A stretch of DNA of 64,000 nucleotides, taken from Atrina japonica. Taxonomy: Eukaryota; Mollusca; Bivalvia; Pterioida; Pinnidae. Positions 1 to 13,154 of this stretch are shown here, piece after piece. The notes below the pieces were generated by a model, which had not been told where the DNA came from, did not search any database, and saw only the letters and a program-made list of their open reading frames with translations. How positions within the stretch are numbered: position 1 is the stretch's first letter; each line of letters opens with the position of its first letter. The stretch lies in the NCBI GenBank assembly GCA_030159075.1, contig BROG01000533.1, forward strand, positions 372,001 through 436,000, read 5' to 3'. The position numbers were made by a program, and so were the translations under genes.

Positions 1-904
1 GAAAAATGACCTCAGTTTTATCTTTAACATGAGTAATTTGATACATGGTTTAAAGAGGATATGGAATGGAACATTTGAAAAATTTAAAATTCAGAATCTA
101 GTCATCTACAGAAGTGCTCGATCTGAATCTTATCAAATCTTGCCGAGCATCTTGATCCAGTTCTAAAGCAGAAGAAAGGTTGAGTGTTTTACAAAATGAT
201 TTTAGATATAGTCACATGTAATGTATTTTACTTGTGTCAAGCTTTCACAGGTGGCTACTTAAAGCAGAGGTTCCTCCAAGCCGGAATTTCTCACCTGTTA
301 TACTAGCAAAACATTATTTTCAAAGGGAAATAACTCAGGGGCCATATGATAAACATTACTTTCAAAGGGAAATAACTCAGGGCCACATAATAACATCAGC
401 TATGTTGACTTCTTTTATTTGTATTTGTATGTTGATTTTTTTTATTCTAAGATAAAAAAAAAAAAAACATGAAAAATCCACTTAGAATGGAATCCTGATT
501 ATTTAGAGGTAACAATTATTTTTTTACACTAGCTGTAATAGTTTTTTTTAGATATAAAGTCAAAAGAAAGACCTTATGTTCTATTTTTAGTTATGGTGGC
601 CATGTTTTTGTTTGACAATTTTTAAAGTTGGCATCATAAGTATGATTTCAACCCAAGGGAAATAATAATCCTAAATACCTGCAACCCTTTCCCTGTATTT
701 TCTTAGTACCATAGATGTCTGAAGTGTTCAAAATTTCTGCATAATACACATTATTTAATACCTGCAGATCAAGGACATTAAATATTTGGATCATGTACAT
801 CAAATACTTGTATCATGCACATTAACACATCAACCCCTGAAAAACAATGGACTCTTCTATAAATCAATGACTTAGACCAGTCCAAATGTGTATTTAGGGG
901 TGAA

Positions 905-1053
905 TGAGTTAAATAATCTGTATCATGCACATTAAATATATATACCTGTATCATGCACATTATATACCTGTATCATGCACATTATATACCTGTATCATGC
1001 ACATTATATACCTGTATCATGCACATTATATACCTGTATCATGCACATTAAAG
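905..1053. repeat. 22 bp tandem repeat
   Basis: About six copies of a unit like TACCTGTATCATGCACATTA plus two bases. Degenerate outliers occur from about 790 (ATCATGTACATCAAATA). It lies in the intron of DNAI7. Confidence 0.85.
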
Positions 1054-1464
1054 ACCAGTATTACACAGTAGGGTAGATGGCAAGAGATTGCAATGGATCA
1101 CCTGTCACTCAGATGACATAAGACTATTAAGTGCAGGACTAGACAAAATCTCCAAGACTTGCTCTCAAGAAAACATAATGTGGCATATGTTTGAAATAGA
1201 GTGAAACTTTAAAGACTTAATTCTGTAGATGTTTTGTCAACTTACATCCATATCTGGTTCCTTGAATTTAAAAATGATATGTTTAAAATGATATTCTAAA
1301 AGTCTACACAACAAGAATATCTACAAATATCGTAAGTATAATTGTTCATTGCATAAACTTACTTCATGGCCCAGATCCTTTGATATGAATACAAACACAA
1401 AAACAAGTGATACATACATGTTAAATAGTGAGTGTCAATTTCTTACATATCATTTTTCATAACA

Positions 1465-1652
1465 CAGTAAAACCTGCCTTGAAAGACCGCCCCCATCTGC
1501 CACCAAAATGTGGTCTCTCAAGACAGGTGGTCTCTCAAAAGAGATTTTACATAAAGGACTATTTTACATGTTTAACCACGTGGTTCTTAAAATGTGATCT
1601 TAAAAGACAGGTGGCCTCTCATGAGGGTGGTCTTTCAAGACAGGTTTCACTG
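1465..1652. mobile_element. 188 bp MITE with CAGTRAAACCTGYCTTGAAA inverted ends
   Basis: The left end reads CAGTAAAACCTGCCTTGAAA. The right end in reverse complement reads CAGTGAAACCTGTCTTGAAA. The body contains further GGTCTCTCAAGACAGGTGG modules. It has no coding capacity. The same terminal sequence recurs at about 28140-28243 (diverged) and at the start of the tandem array at 43567. Confidence 0.75.
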
Positions 1653-2515
1653 TAAAGTCACTATTTTCCTAGAAGTAAGTCATCTTTGAAGAAGTCCCAT
1701 AACTCTGGCAAATATTGCTAAATTTTGAACATAATCAATCTCTTTCAAGACCTTACTGATATAACATTCAGTGGATTGAAATTCAAGTTATCTGACAAAA
1801 AAAAAACCCTTGACATTCAGACTTATTTGATGTATAGATAATGTATTTCTTTGACACTTATTTGATATAGTTGATGATTACTTGTAGTCAAACAGCCAGA
1901 TAACAACTAAATATTCCTCATATAATGAATACTGATATAAACAACAGTACTATAATAGAGCTCTAACATGCAATACCGCTTTGAAAGTGCAAAGAGTTCA
2001 ATTCTACCATTCATACTAAAACTGGTCTGTACATAGGAGTGGGAAAATATAGTACACAAGTTTTAGATTTCTTTTTATCCCACTTTAATTTTTGTATGCA
2101 GTACTATTTGACAAAAGAACAAAAATATACACCTTAATTTTCCCAATACCATTCTACCATTTAAAAATCACAGACGTATTCTCAGATCCAAATAATATTT
2201 TGGACTTTTGTTTTATACTGGAAATAAAAAATTAATTCTGTGTTTTAATCTCTGCTGACCATAACAATACTTTGGACAAACAAAAGTGAAATCAAATACA
2301 TGTACATTTAACGTTATCATGGTCATAAAGTACACATATTAATTTATCAGTGTATTTCGTGTGGTCTGATCTTGACATTTAAAATACTTTGTTCACAGGC
2401 TAAAAGATATCTTGTAAAATCCCTCATCATTTTGTTTTACTCAGCTATACAATTTCCGTTATTTATTAATGTCAAGATCAAGTATCTCCTATATTTTTTA
2501 AAAACTTAAACCTAC

Positions 2516-2610
2516 CGTTGGTTCCCTCTCTGGTTCCTCTTCCGGTTTCTCCTCCTCTTTTGGTGCCTCTTCTTTTACTTCCTCTTCTTCTTTTGGTTCT
2601 TCCACTGGCT
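2516..2610 (-). CDS. DNAI7: DNAI7 exon h, acidic linker
   Basis: 95 bp. Low-complexity EPVEEPKEEEEVKEEAPK to EREPT, phase 0 end with donor GTAGG. The composition fits the acidic linker of CASC1. Downstream exons are outside the window to the left. Confidence 0.8.
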
Positions 2611-4662
2611 CTGTATTTGAAAAGAAATATCACTGAAATTTAATATTATTGAAGTACACTCACTAAATGTAGCCACCTCTAATATATGGTAAATGTCTTT
2701 GTGTAGTCAGTGTTAAGAATCTACTGCAGTTACAGGTAAAAGAAAAATCTCAGCCAATGATTTAGGACAAGCATCTCTTGAAGGTCAAATGATCTAAAAT
2801 GACCTTTAACTGTCTTACAATTCACATTCATTTATGTATACTACAAAACTAAAAACACATCAAGAGCTCTAAAGGCTTGTCAATCATCTGAGTTTAGGTT
2901 GATCTTCAGACCCCCAGATCAAGGCATAAAATTCAATTTGTTAAACTTCGGTCTTAAATAAGTTTTGAATATTTAAAATTTCGATTTAAAATCTGAAATG
3001 TTCAAAACTTTACACATATAAAATCACCCAAGTGACTCAGCTGACCTGAAACAGGTATGACAGAGGTGAGTGTTTTCACAGAGGCAAGTGTTGTCAAAGA
3101 GGATTGTTGTCAGAAAGGTTAGTGTTGTCACAGAAGTTAGTGTTGTCACAGAGGTAAGTGTTGTCACAGAGGTGAATGTTGTCACAGAAGGGGGCATTGT
3201 CAGAGGAATATATTGTCAAAAGGTGAATGTTATCACAGAGGTAAATGTTGTCACAGAGGTTAGTGTTGTCTCAGTCAGAGGTTAGAGTTGTCACAGAAGT
3301 TAGTTTTGTCAGTCAGAGATTACTGTTGTTACAGAGGTTACTGTTGTCAAAGAGGTTAGTGTTGTCTCAGTCAGAGGTTAGTGTTGTCACAGAGGTTAGT
3401 GTTGTCACAGTCAGAGATTACTGTTGTCACAGAGGTTACTGTTGTCAAAGAGGTTAATGTTGTCTCAGTCAGAGGTTAGTGTTGTCACAGAGGTTAGTGT
3501 TGTCACAGAGGTTAGTGTTGTCACAGTCAGAGGTTACTGTTGTCAAAGGGGTTAGTGCTGTCTCAGTCAGAGGTTGTCACAGAGGTTAGTGTTGTCACAC
3601 TCAGAGGTTAATTGTGTCACAGTCAGGGGTTACTGTTGTCACAGTCAGAGGTTTCTGTTGTCACAAGCAGAGGTTTACTGCTGTCACAGAGGTTAATAGT
3701 GTTGTCAATGTAAATTAATTACTATTTTTTATAGATTTTGTTCGTTGCTGGTAATGTTTACATTTTTTCCCTTTTTGATAAATAAAACATAATTAAAGCT
3801 GACCTGGCTTTTTCTTCTGTCTGGGATAATAACTTTTGCATGTCGGAGAATAATGATCATATCTGGGATCTAGGACTCGGATGGCACAGTCTGACAAACA
3901 CAACACACGTGGAATTTCAAATGTCAGTCCCTGCTTGTTAAACTCAAAAGACTTGATTCTGAAATTCAAACATATTTACTGATTCATTAAGTTTAATGGT
4001 TTTAAGGCAGCACAATGGGACTTATGTATGGAGACATCAAGTGTGTATAAGTATTGTTTAAATTTATAGCTCCATAACTTTGACCTGTAAGGCAATAATC
4101 ATAAAAGGGAACTGTCAGGTTAAAAATATATAAAATACTCGTGAAAATGCATATACAAGTGATACAGTGTTCTAGATATTTAGACCTGAGAATTTAGCAT
4201 TTCTATGTAACCTACATGATATAATACAAGACTTTACTCACGAAATTGAATGATAGATGTACATTCAATTCATTTACCTGGGATTTTTACTCAAATTTCC
4301 CCAAATACTAAGACAAACATCTGGACTTTTGACCTCAAACTGAAGATTAAATGTTTCAGGATCTGCTCTATCTGTAGCTTCTTGTAAAAGATGCATTGTG
4401 GCAGCATCCATTTTCTTTTTAATCAGTTGCTGCAGTTCCTCCTTTGTCTGAAACAAGAGAAATATATTTAGAATGTGCTAATATAAAGTTACAGTGGCTA
4501 GGAGATTCAACAAGATGAGTGGTGTATATTCCATAAAAAATATATATATAAAAATCATCAAAACTGTTTTGCAATCAAAACAATGTCACTGCATGTCTGA
4601 TAAGAGACATGATATAAAGGTGAATAGACAGACAGAGAGACTGAGAGACAGGCAGACAGACT

Positions 4663-4724
<62 letters not shown>

Positions 4725-7700
4725 TAGATAGATAGATAGATAGATAGATAGGTGGATGCTAATCTCTCTCATTTTACTCATTAATTTCCTGTGAGGTTTT
4801 TTGGGGGGTTGATTTCAAGTCAGAAGACAAAAGATAAAAGTATAAAGTAACCTACAAACCATAAAGCAAAATCTGATACAATTGATTTCAAAAAATAATA
4901 TGAAAATTAAAACAAATTGAGCCAGTGTGTCTTTTAGGTCTAATATTGTACATGTTGAGGTAATTTATGTAGAACTTTTACCCCAATGAACTGTGACTCT
5001 CAACTGAGCACATAACTTACACTCTTGTATAATGCTTTATTAGCCTCTGACAGTTCCTCTGGTGGAGTGTCCTCTAACAGAAACTCTAGTTCTTGAATCA
5101 ACTGTAAAAAATACAGCAAAGTAAAATGAACATGAAACTAATGGAAATCTTACAAAGGTAGGGGGTATATACAGAGAATACCTTTGCTATTCTTAATTTC
5201 TTACTTCTAAAATTCTAAAGCTACTATATGATTAACTGTTTGTCGCTATAGTCAAGGCCTGGTATGGTAGTATCACATTCAAGGCCTGGTATGGTAGTAT
5301 CACATGTAAGTTGGATTCAATATTTTCTGCACATTTTCATATAATATTTTTTACATTTTAAAGGGAAAAAAGTGTAACCTAACTCAAAGAATCATTGTCA
5401 TAAAAAATCACTTGTCTCAAAAATCATAATAAAAAATAAATTCTGATAAAATTTCTTTAGATTGAAAGTCATTTGAAAAACTAAATAGATTTAACCTGAT
5501 AGTACATCACATAATTACAGAAAATGATGAAATCTCCAAAGCACAATTAAAAGTATCAAATGAATCACAAAAGTTACTCACAGCTGTGTCTAGTTCACTT
5601 GCTTTAAAAACAGATACAATATCATCATGTTCTTTGTCTTCCATCCGTAAATTGATGTACGTATTTATCTCCCCTTGACTGGTAGGATCAGGAGATCCAT
5701 CACAACGCATGTAACGATTCCACTGAAAATACAAGCAACATTTTGTTATACCTACAACTGGGGATGGATTCAGTAAATATACAAAATTGACACATACAGT
5801 TGAATATCTTGTTATGTCGAAATCAGATGAGTCCAAATTCTGGTTATGTCAAAGTTGAATGGCCATTCCAATTTGTATGAATTAATCAATATGTTAATTA
5901 ATATTTTGGTGATCTTTAATTTTGGTGATCTTTAATTTTGGATATCTCGAAGTAATTGGGGTGGTCCCATGAAATTTGAGATAACGAGATTCCACCTTCT
6001 ATATAGCATACAGCTTTTTTTATATACAAGATGACTCCAAAATACAATGGGTGTGACTATGTTGTTCTGTTACCAACATTTCCCTAATTTTCAGTAATTT
6101 TGTCTCTTTAAGATTTATATAAGAGGCCATAGCTCCTAAACAAATATTTTTTTTTTATGATAGCCTACCTTATACATGTCCACATCTATATGCTTAGTAA
6201 TTTAATAAATGCTTCCATAACAAAATTGTAAATTCATATTCAAGAAAACCACAAAATGATAAATTTTCTGAATAACTTAGCTGTACTTACTTTGGCCTTT
6301 TTTCTTCTTTCATCATGAAGTTCTTGTAGAGCACTCCTGTTTGCATTCAACATATTGTTGAGTTCTAACATCTCCTGTCTTCTGGTTTTCTTTTCCTGTA
6401 GAAACAACAACACTATGATTCACATATGATTAACTGTACAAAGATTCTGTATACCTGCATACATTGATTAGAAAATATCAAATGAGACATTTCATTGAAA
6501 AAAATTATATGTGACACTCTCCGGTGATTAACAAAATATGACAGACTTCCCATATGAAAGTATAAAAATTTATGTGATAATGAAATGTTAAATATGAAAT
6601 TGCTATTTCATTAAACTAATTATACTGTATACACTTTCTTGTGACAAAATGATTGTTCAAATATTACAGCTGTCATATCAGAATTTCATGTGAATGAAAT
6701 TTAAAGACTTTCTAACCACAAAATGTAATGTTTGTTTTTCAGTTATTTGATGGCAGCCACTTTTTAATGATGGAGGTAAGAATCTGATTACAATATGTAC
6801 ACCGAAGAGACCACAGACCTTCTACACACAAAATATATTATGCTGATCAAATAAATGATATCAAATAATCTAATCAGACACAGTGTGACAATCATCACGT
6901 TTAATGACAAATTATGTGACAATACAGTAATTACCTACGTGTTTGTTTACAATGATGAAGAGATCTTCCATTATCAAGTGGTACTATAAACTGACGGACA
7001 AATGTGTGAAACTATCCTGTACCGGTAATAAAATCATCATGCAAAATTTACAGTGACAAATGTCAGGCCTTCCATTGACAAAAATACTGAATGTGTATGA
7101 CTTTCCATTGAAGGAATATATGAAGACATATTGAAAGCTACATGAGTTGTTGCACATTTCCGGTATAACTTGAGTGATAAACCCTAACGTACATTTTTTA
7201 GTTAAAAATAATAAGTGTAATTTGGACAACAGCTGTCCTTTTATTTTGAAGCTGTGAGAACATTGATAGCACGGTAATAAACAGTTGTATGGGTCCACAT
7301 ATGTACAAGCAATAGACACTTTAATTAATTACAAACAACAACAACAACTCACCTTTACATAGGCATTTACAGGTTGATTCTACAAAATCGGTTATGGGAA
7401 TGCATGATTTGAACTGTTAACTGATCTATTTTATCAAATCATTGTTTAACTGTACTGTTTCTGAACTCGTCTTCCCAATATGTAACAGTGCAAATATTGG
7501 TTTTATATATTGTCGATTACATTGTTTTATGGTGAAAAACTCACAAAAACCTGATATAAAAAGAAGTCAAAAGGGTATTTCTACCCAAGTTTCCACCCAA
7601 ACCACAGAACCTCTGACCCCTAGGGTTATGAAATTCACAAACATCAAATATTTTACCCTATAAATGTTACAATCCAAATTTGCAATGAATTAATATTCAC

Positions 7701-8434
7701 CCTTTGGCCTTTTTATCAAAGGTTTGAAATATTCCAAAGTTTACAAACCTACAAAAAATTGACAGGAACAGATCATATTAATTGTATCATCATTTGAATG
7801 AGCAAAGAAATTTGAAACATCCAGGGTTCCTTATACAATGTATTGTATCCAATATCCAACAGACCAACTGACAGTAAGCAATTAACATTTTGAAGTAGAA
7901 ATTTGTACCTCATTTTCTTGCTTTTTTCTTTCAGCAGCCTCTTCCTGTTCTTTTTGTTTCTTTTCTTTCTCCTCTTCCTCAGCTTTGACTCTGGCTTCAG
8001 CTGAAAACAAAATACCTAATTATTTACGCAACTAGAAATGAAAACAGAACACCTAATTATTTACACATCTAGAAATGAAAACAGAACACCTAATTATTAC
8101 ACAACTAGAAATGAAAACAGAACACCTAATTATTTACACAAGACATAAATAGAAATATGCAAAAAAGAATACACATTTGTAGTCTATTATGCTTTACATA
8201 TCTAGCAGTGCTCTACATTTCAATATTGCACAGCATCTTGATATTTTACTCTATTTTTTTCATGACCTTGTGTGACATAACTTTGTTTGAGCTTTATAGA
8301 AAATAATTAATACAAATAATAATTATACATTATAGTGAAATAATAAATATCATACCCTCTTCTTCTGCTTTCCTTATTTCTTCTTCCTGTTTAAGTTTTT
8401 CTTTCTCAGCTTTTGATAACTTCGGCTTTGGAGG
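2516..8434 (-). CDS. DNAI7: Dynein axonemal intermediate chain 7 (CASC1), partial gene, 8 exons
   Basis: Eight exons on the minus strand splice to 918 bp (306 codons) with matching phases and GT-AG borders at every junction. The protein begins with a Lys/Glu-rich helical stretch starting PPKPKLSKAEKE (exons 8356-8434 and 7909-8000). It continues through the family-typical RYMRCDGSPDP motif (5582-5722) and SIWGNLSKNPR (4278-4447), then FEFNKQGLTFEIPR (3804-3958) and an acidic Glu/Pro/Lys linker (2516-2610). These are hallmarks of CASC1/DNAI7, which associates with axonemal inner-arm dynein and is needed for its assembly in motile cilia and sperm flagella. The order and spacing match the N-terminal half of the family. 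The initiator exon was not found, and the C-terminal half should lie left of base 1 because the last exon here ends in phase 0 with a good donor. The introns carry minisatellites and MITEs. Identity is confident; the gene is incomplete. Confidence 0.88.
3062..3705. repeat. 18 bp minisatellite in DNAI7 intron
   Basis: Variants of GTTGTCACAGAGGTTAGT are repeated across about 640 bp, with interspersed longer variants containing CAGTCAGAG. Open frames over it are a by-product of the 18 bp (6 codon) period. It sits between exons g and h. Confidence 0.9.
3804..3958 (-). CDS. DNAI7: DNAI7 exon g
   Basis: 155 bp. It completes the Arg codon and reads IKSFEFNKQGLTFEIPRVLC then IRVLDPRYDHYSPTC to KKKPG, ending in phase 1. 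It matches the family segment of predicted beta structure that precedes the variable acidic linker. Confidence 0.9.
4278..4447 (-). CDS. DNAI7: DNAI7 exon f, SIWGNLSKNPR motif
   Basis: 170 bp. It reads TKEELQQLIKKKMDAATMHL to SIWGNLSKNPR. The last Arg codon is split in phase 2 onto the next exon. The (S/C)IWxNLxKNPR block is conserved in the family. Confidence 0.92.
4627..4752. repeat. (CAGA)n / (GATA)n microsatellite
   Basis: A tetranucleotide tract of CAGA units with a few interruptions passes into GATA units, in the intron between exons e and f of DNAI7. Confidence 0.95.
5021..5101 (-). CDS. DNAI7: DNAI7 exon e
   Basis: 81 bp, 27 codons, LIQELEFLLEDTPPEELSEA to ALYKS, phase 0 both ends, donor GTAAGT. 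The acidic helix fits the region following the RCDGSPDP block in the family. Confidence 0.88.
5582..5722 (-). CDS. DNAI7: DNAI7 exon d, RCDGSPDP motif
   Basis: 141 bp, 47 codons, starting WNRYMRCDGSPDP and running to ELDTA. The RYxxCDGSPDP signature with the following QGEINTY segment is the most diagnostic block of CASC1/DNAI7. Donor GTGAGT. Confidence 0.92.
5797..6000. mobile_element. MITE with TIR in DNAI7 intron
   Basis: The left end CAGTTGAATATCTTGTTATG and the reverse complement of the right end (GTGGAATCTCGTTATCTC) pair imperfectly. No coding sequence. TA-rich flanks suggest a Tc1/mariner-type MITE; end positions are approximate. Confidence 0.5.
6291..6395 (-). CDS. DNAI7: DNAI7 exon c
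   Basis: 105 bp, 35 codons, phase 0 on both sides. It reads EKKTRRQEMLELNNMLNANR and then QELHDERRKKAK. Donor GTAAGT. It closes the charged helical region before the conserved RCDGSPDP block. Confidence 0.88.
6735..6840 (-). mobile_element. Fragment of SINE-like family B (diverged)
   Basis: The minus strand contains the CTCCATCATTAAAAAGTGGC core and a following poorly conserved tail. It matches in order the better copies at 30515-30672 and 52600-52765. Confidence 0.45.
7909..8000 (-). CDS. DNAI7: DNAI7 exon b
   Basis: 92 bp, highly charged coiled-coil segment (AEARVKAEEEEKEKKQ and onward). The split Ala codon joins with exon a, and the exon ends in phase 0 at GAG|GTAC. Confidence 0.85.
8015..8145. 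repeat. ~41 bp tandem repeat, three copies
   Basis: Repeats of ACACCTAATTATTTACACA followed by TCTAGAAATGAAAACAGA sit immediately upstream of DNAI7 exon b, about 15 bp from its acceptor. Confidence 0.85.
8356..8434 (-). CDS. DNAI7: DNAI7 exon a (first recognised exon)
   Basis: 79 bp. The acceptor AG is the complement of CT at 8435-8436 and the donor GT is the complement of AC at 8354-8355. It reads PPKPKLSKAEKEKLK followed by Glu/Lys repeats and ends in phase 1. An upstream exon with the Met must exist. Confidence 0.85.
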
Positions 8435-11400
8435 CTGTATTGGAGAAATGATCAGTAAGCATATTTAACAGGTAGATAAATGAATGTCAGAACTACATTA
8501 TTTTCATCAAGTAAATGGTAACTTATAGAAAATAAATTACACCTACACATAAACCAACAACATAATTATATGATACATTGTTTATATGGAATCTATCGGT
8601 AAATGAATCACAGTTGTAATTCAAAGGTACAAGAATAAAACTACAATTTTAACACTGTCCTTCATGTTGAACAGCCACTGTGGTATTTTTTAAATGAGGA
8701 ATATTGAAAATTCATAAATTTTGGTGACCTTTTAGATGTTAGCTGAACATGGTCAGGATTTTGCCCTATACCAGTATCTAAAAGTTATTGTACATTTTTT
8801 TCTTTTTACGTGATATTGAGAATTGTCAGTTTATGTAGGAATGTTACCAGCAATTAATAAAAATTGTCATAAATATAGACCTATGAGTAATATGCATACT
8901 TCATCTGTAGTCTCATAGTAAAAATCTTATAAAAAGAGCCATAGCAGTTCATAGAACTGTTGATGGTTCAACAAATTGCTGAAGGCCCTTAGTAAAGCAA
9001 ACTCATAGACAATGTGTATACACAACATAGAAAAGTGACAGAACTATGTCAAAAGCTATACATTGTTGAGCCTAAAAATATTCTCCAGACTGGACAACTT
9101 TATCCTCACACTTGACCAGTCATCTTCCACATGGACATATCGGCATTCAAATCAAACACATCAGAGACTTTTTTTATGGTAATTTTTTATGCAACTGGTA
9201 ATTTTCTACATCATTTTACATGAAATGTGTTATCCTTGTGACATCGGATAGCTATACTCATGATGAATGCTTTTCCTGTGCTTTTCAAGACATTGCATTA
9301 ATTCATATTTCTGTCAGTATCACACATTTTGTACTCCTCATTCATGCTAATTTATTCAGTTAATTTTATCCACTGGCTGGATAACCACTTGTTTGAGAAT
9401 GGATCTTCACTAATAGTTCCTCTGATTCACAGCACACCCAGGACTGAGCCTAACGCACTGTACTGGACATGGACCAGTAGTCAGCTATGGTGCGATTTCG
9501 TGTTTAGTATCTACCACAATAATATTTATTTCCTTCGGCTTGAGAAAAATACCCTTAAACTGATGGTTGATCTAAATAAATTCACAAAAACGTGTTGTAT
9601 AAAGGCAAAATAATATAACAACCGAACTCAACTTTGGCCAATCCTGAGGTCTGATTGGCTGAGCAGGCCAAATTGAGAATTTTCACAGACTTGAGTAAAT
9701 TATCAAGTTTTATGATGCCAAGCCCTGGTCCTCGACCAGTACAGTGCTGAGGACGGGAGGTAATTTTTAATTGTTTATATATTTTTATTTAGATCTAATT
9801 TACAACACTACAACAGTTGAAGAAGTATAGCATATATAGTTTAATAAATCTGTTCAATAAATTTTGACACATAGATAAATACTTTATCCCAGAATCGTGG
9901 TTATTTATTATCTTAACTGTGTGAAAATGAACTGATGTTAGTTCCGTGACTGTGAGGTTAATTTTCAAAGCAACGGCACGGTATGTGCAATATTGTATAC
10001 ATTTGAAAGGGTAAATAAATGCATGCAATCGATCAACTAGGTAAATAATTATCACAGCGAACAACTGGGGCTTAAACATTCTTAAAATATATAACGATAC
10101 CATGATTGAAACTGTCTGCTCTAATTTTGTTGTTGTATAGCAACCAATATGGCGTGGAGCGATAAGTCGGTAGTCGTAATTTCGGATCGTCAACTATATT
10201 CCAACCACGACATACATTGGCTAACATGTATTTTAAAATGGGAGTTGAGATTGGTTTTTATGTATATAATGAATAAAAACTTAAAATTTGGATAAAATTT
10301 AAGTCGTAAAAACACTGTCGTCAGGTGCGATGTTTATAAAAAATACCTCCTTACCGAGCCCGATTTTGAATGGCGATATCAATGATAAGACAGAAGGGTG
10401 TTGGGTGTAAAGTTGAAATAACGTATGATCAATCGGTAATTTAAGAAAAGCATACAAACGTTAAATTTGATGGATAAAAACTGGAATTCTTTAGATTTCT
10501 ACTGAACTCACAAGTAGTCGGATGCTTATATTATAGGCTACAAATAATTTACACGTAATGTATAACAGTAGTGAATAAAAAGCTCTGCAAATTAAGTGAT
10601 CGAAGTACAAATGTACCTTGGCGTGTAATAGAACCAAATATCCACCATTTTCAAGTTCCAATAAATGTGTATCGCTGATTGAGATACTTGACTAGTTTTG
10701 TCCGCATGAAGTTGTGCGATTCATTGTGGATCTAGAGGAGGTTTTGGGATTGCATCCCTGTGAATTTGTTTGTTTGTTTTTTGGGGGTTTTTTCTTAAAA
10801 AAAAAGGAGTGAAAATGAAGCACTGTTGAAGTTTCTTTTAACATGGAATTAAATCAGTGATGTGCTTTAGAGAGGATATTTACATTTAGCTATTAGTGTC
10901 CGAAGAGGACAGAAAACGATTTTCCGGTGCTTTTAAAATTCAAACTTTTTCTGGACCACACATGCATTGCTCGTGTCAAGTTGTGATCGCTAAAATTTGA
11001 TTTACTGTGGTGAAATAATTAATCTGTTAATTCAATGCAAAGCTTTGGGATAAAAACAGGTTCAAGTTTGATGTCTTGAACCTAGATAGATCTAATTAAT
11101 TCTCTGTTCTTTATTCTTTATTTTTTATTTTGGGGAGCATACCGTGGATTAAAAATATAAACAGTGGGAGCATAGCCCAAACATATTTTTTGTGAAATTT
11201 TAAAATGAACGTGGGAACATACATTTTAACCCATAGCATTAAGGTTAAATGTTTGCTGAATTTTCATTTGTTTTTGGAATCAATAGATCTATCAATGAAA
11301 TATTGTAAGGACCATAAATCAGCATTTGGAAGCTATAATATAGCCTTTTGAAATTTAAAAACTCACATGAAGAATACCCCGTACCCTTAGTCTCCTATAT

Positions 11401-11799
11401 GTATTATGTCTGCTGAATCAACCTTCTTCTTCTTCTTCTTTTCTTTTTTAATCAGTGTGATTTGTAAGCAATTGAACAGGCTGAAAAAATGTCTCTTCGG
11501 GCTTTCAAATAAAAAAAAATGGAAAGGATGTGTAAAAACAGACCCCCTTAGCGCATAATTGCCTCACAACTAATCCAACATTCATGAGAAATATGTGCAA
11601 TGGGTATAGGAACGCTTGCTGCTTTAGCTTGATTTAACGATCGATGTGACTAGTTATAAGACCCTAATTGCCACTCGTCCCTTAGGGCAGGGGAGAGATG
11701 TTTAGTGTGTATATTTATGTTCCTGCTTGAGTGGTCTGTCATGTTTTAAATTTTGAATTGTACTTGCACCAACACAATCAGTTTAAAGTTTACAACATG

Positions 11800-12025
11800 A
11801 TAGGTCCGTATTTTCAACGGCCTTTGAAGTGTTACTACACTTTTAGAACATGACGAATGTAGACTAGTTGCACATTCTAGACCATTTACACTCTATCTAG
11901 GTATTGAGTCGTGCGGACAGGAGATGAAATATCAACTCTAAAAATCCGTCACGACTGGGGGTCGAACCAAGGACCTTCGGGTTGAAGATCTGACGCTCTA
12001 CGAACTAAGCTACTCTGTCTGCTTT
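11800..12025 (-). mobile_element. tRNA-derived SINE
   Basis: The minus strand shows an A-box-like TAGCTTAGTTCGTAGAGCG and a B box GGTTCGACCCC about 40 bases on. The acceptor and T stems do not pair well enough for a working tRNA. A body of about 150 bp follows, so a SINE head is more likely than a tRNA gene. Confidence 0.6.
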
Positions 12026-12942
12026 GGGCAATAGCAGATTCAGACAAGGTTGCATCGGGCGGACGCTCTCCCCATGTTTATGAAAATGGTTTAAAATTAT
12101 AATGCGACGATATTTTAAACTTATGACCCATCTGACTTGCAATCCTCCACCCGCCTCTGTGAGCTATATGTATTGTATAACCGTTTTAAATATTTCTTAG
12201 TATAAATTTACATTACCAGCCTTAACCACCCTTTTTAATTTTAGAAATCTGCCACATCCTTTTTGAATATTAAGATTTCGATATAAAGTTGTTGAATAAT
12301 AATAGATTTTCTGATATTTATAAAAATGTACCGAATACTGAAAAAAACCCTATGGATTTTCTTTTTTTCGACACACTTATTAGATTTTGTACATATTATG
12401 CAACAAGAACACACCCTTGTTATCGCGCCATCATTTCTAAATGATTCACAACAAATTGTTATTAGTAATGATTTTTTTTTAAATATTTAAAATTAATATA
12501 ATTGACATGAACATAAGATTTATGACAGCTCGGCGTAATTATAATTTCTTTCAAATAAAATTTTCTGTGACAACTGTACAATACCCCCATACATACACCA
12601 TTCAACCAAACCACACTTTGCATACACGCATTTACACAAATAAAAAGAGATAGTGAGGAAGAGTCTAATAAATTTGTATTATATTATATACTGAGATGTT
12701 GAATCATAATATAGTCGTAAAAGATAGGGTAAGTAGGAAAGGTAACTCTTGTGGGTTCATTTTATATTTTATTTTCTAAATGTGTTAATGATTTAGTTAT
12801 TAATTGTTTATATAACATTTTATTATCCATTATAAATTAAAAAGAAATTTCAAATGTCAATGTCAGGGTGATTATGTGAAAAAATTGTGTGGACTTTTCA
12901 AAATTTTCTTTTTTTTCTGTCAATGCTGACAATTTATTATAG

Positions 12943-13154
12943 GCGTCGTAGCCGGGGGGGGGGGGGGGGGCTAGGGGCGGCTTAGCCCCCCCCCCCCCAC
13001 TTTTTTTTTTGCAAAGAAAGGCATAGGTGTTGAAAATTGGGGCTTAGCCCCCAAGACGTTTCTGGCATGTGTGTGTTTTAAGTTGGTTTAGCCCCCCCCA
13101 CTTCTGGCTTTTAAGTTGGTTTAGCCCCCCCACTTTCAATTTGCTTCCGACGCT

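Larger units (their letters stand above)
1..2515. other. DNAI7 downstream intron, no exon recognised
   Basis: No coding exon with family similarity was seen on either strand. The stretch holds a duplicated segment at 305-385 built on CAAAGGGAAATAACTCAG, a 22 bp tandem repeat (about 905-1053), and a MITE at 1465-1652. The rest is AT-rich sequence with nothing recognised. Confidence 0.6.

Noticed and set aside
4575..4781. 68-codon minus-strand frame with repeated SVCLSVCL
   Set aside because: Translation of a (CAGA)n/(GATA)n microsatellite.
11940..12025. tRNA gene on the minus strand
   Set aside because: A and B boxes are present, but acceptor and T stems mispair and a SINE body follows.
12696..12728. 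ATG followed by 11 codons and GTAAGT at 12729, phase 0, as the missing KIFC1 first exon
   Set aside because: Phase and donor fit, but the peptide (MLNHNIVVKDR) has no resemblance to KIFC1 starts and it lies 6.5 kb upstream in AT-rich DNA; not supportable without a transcript.
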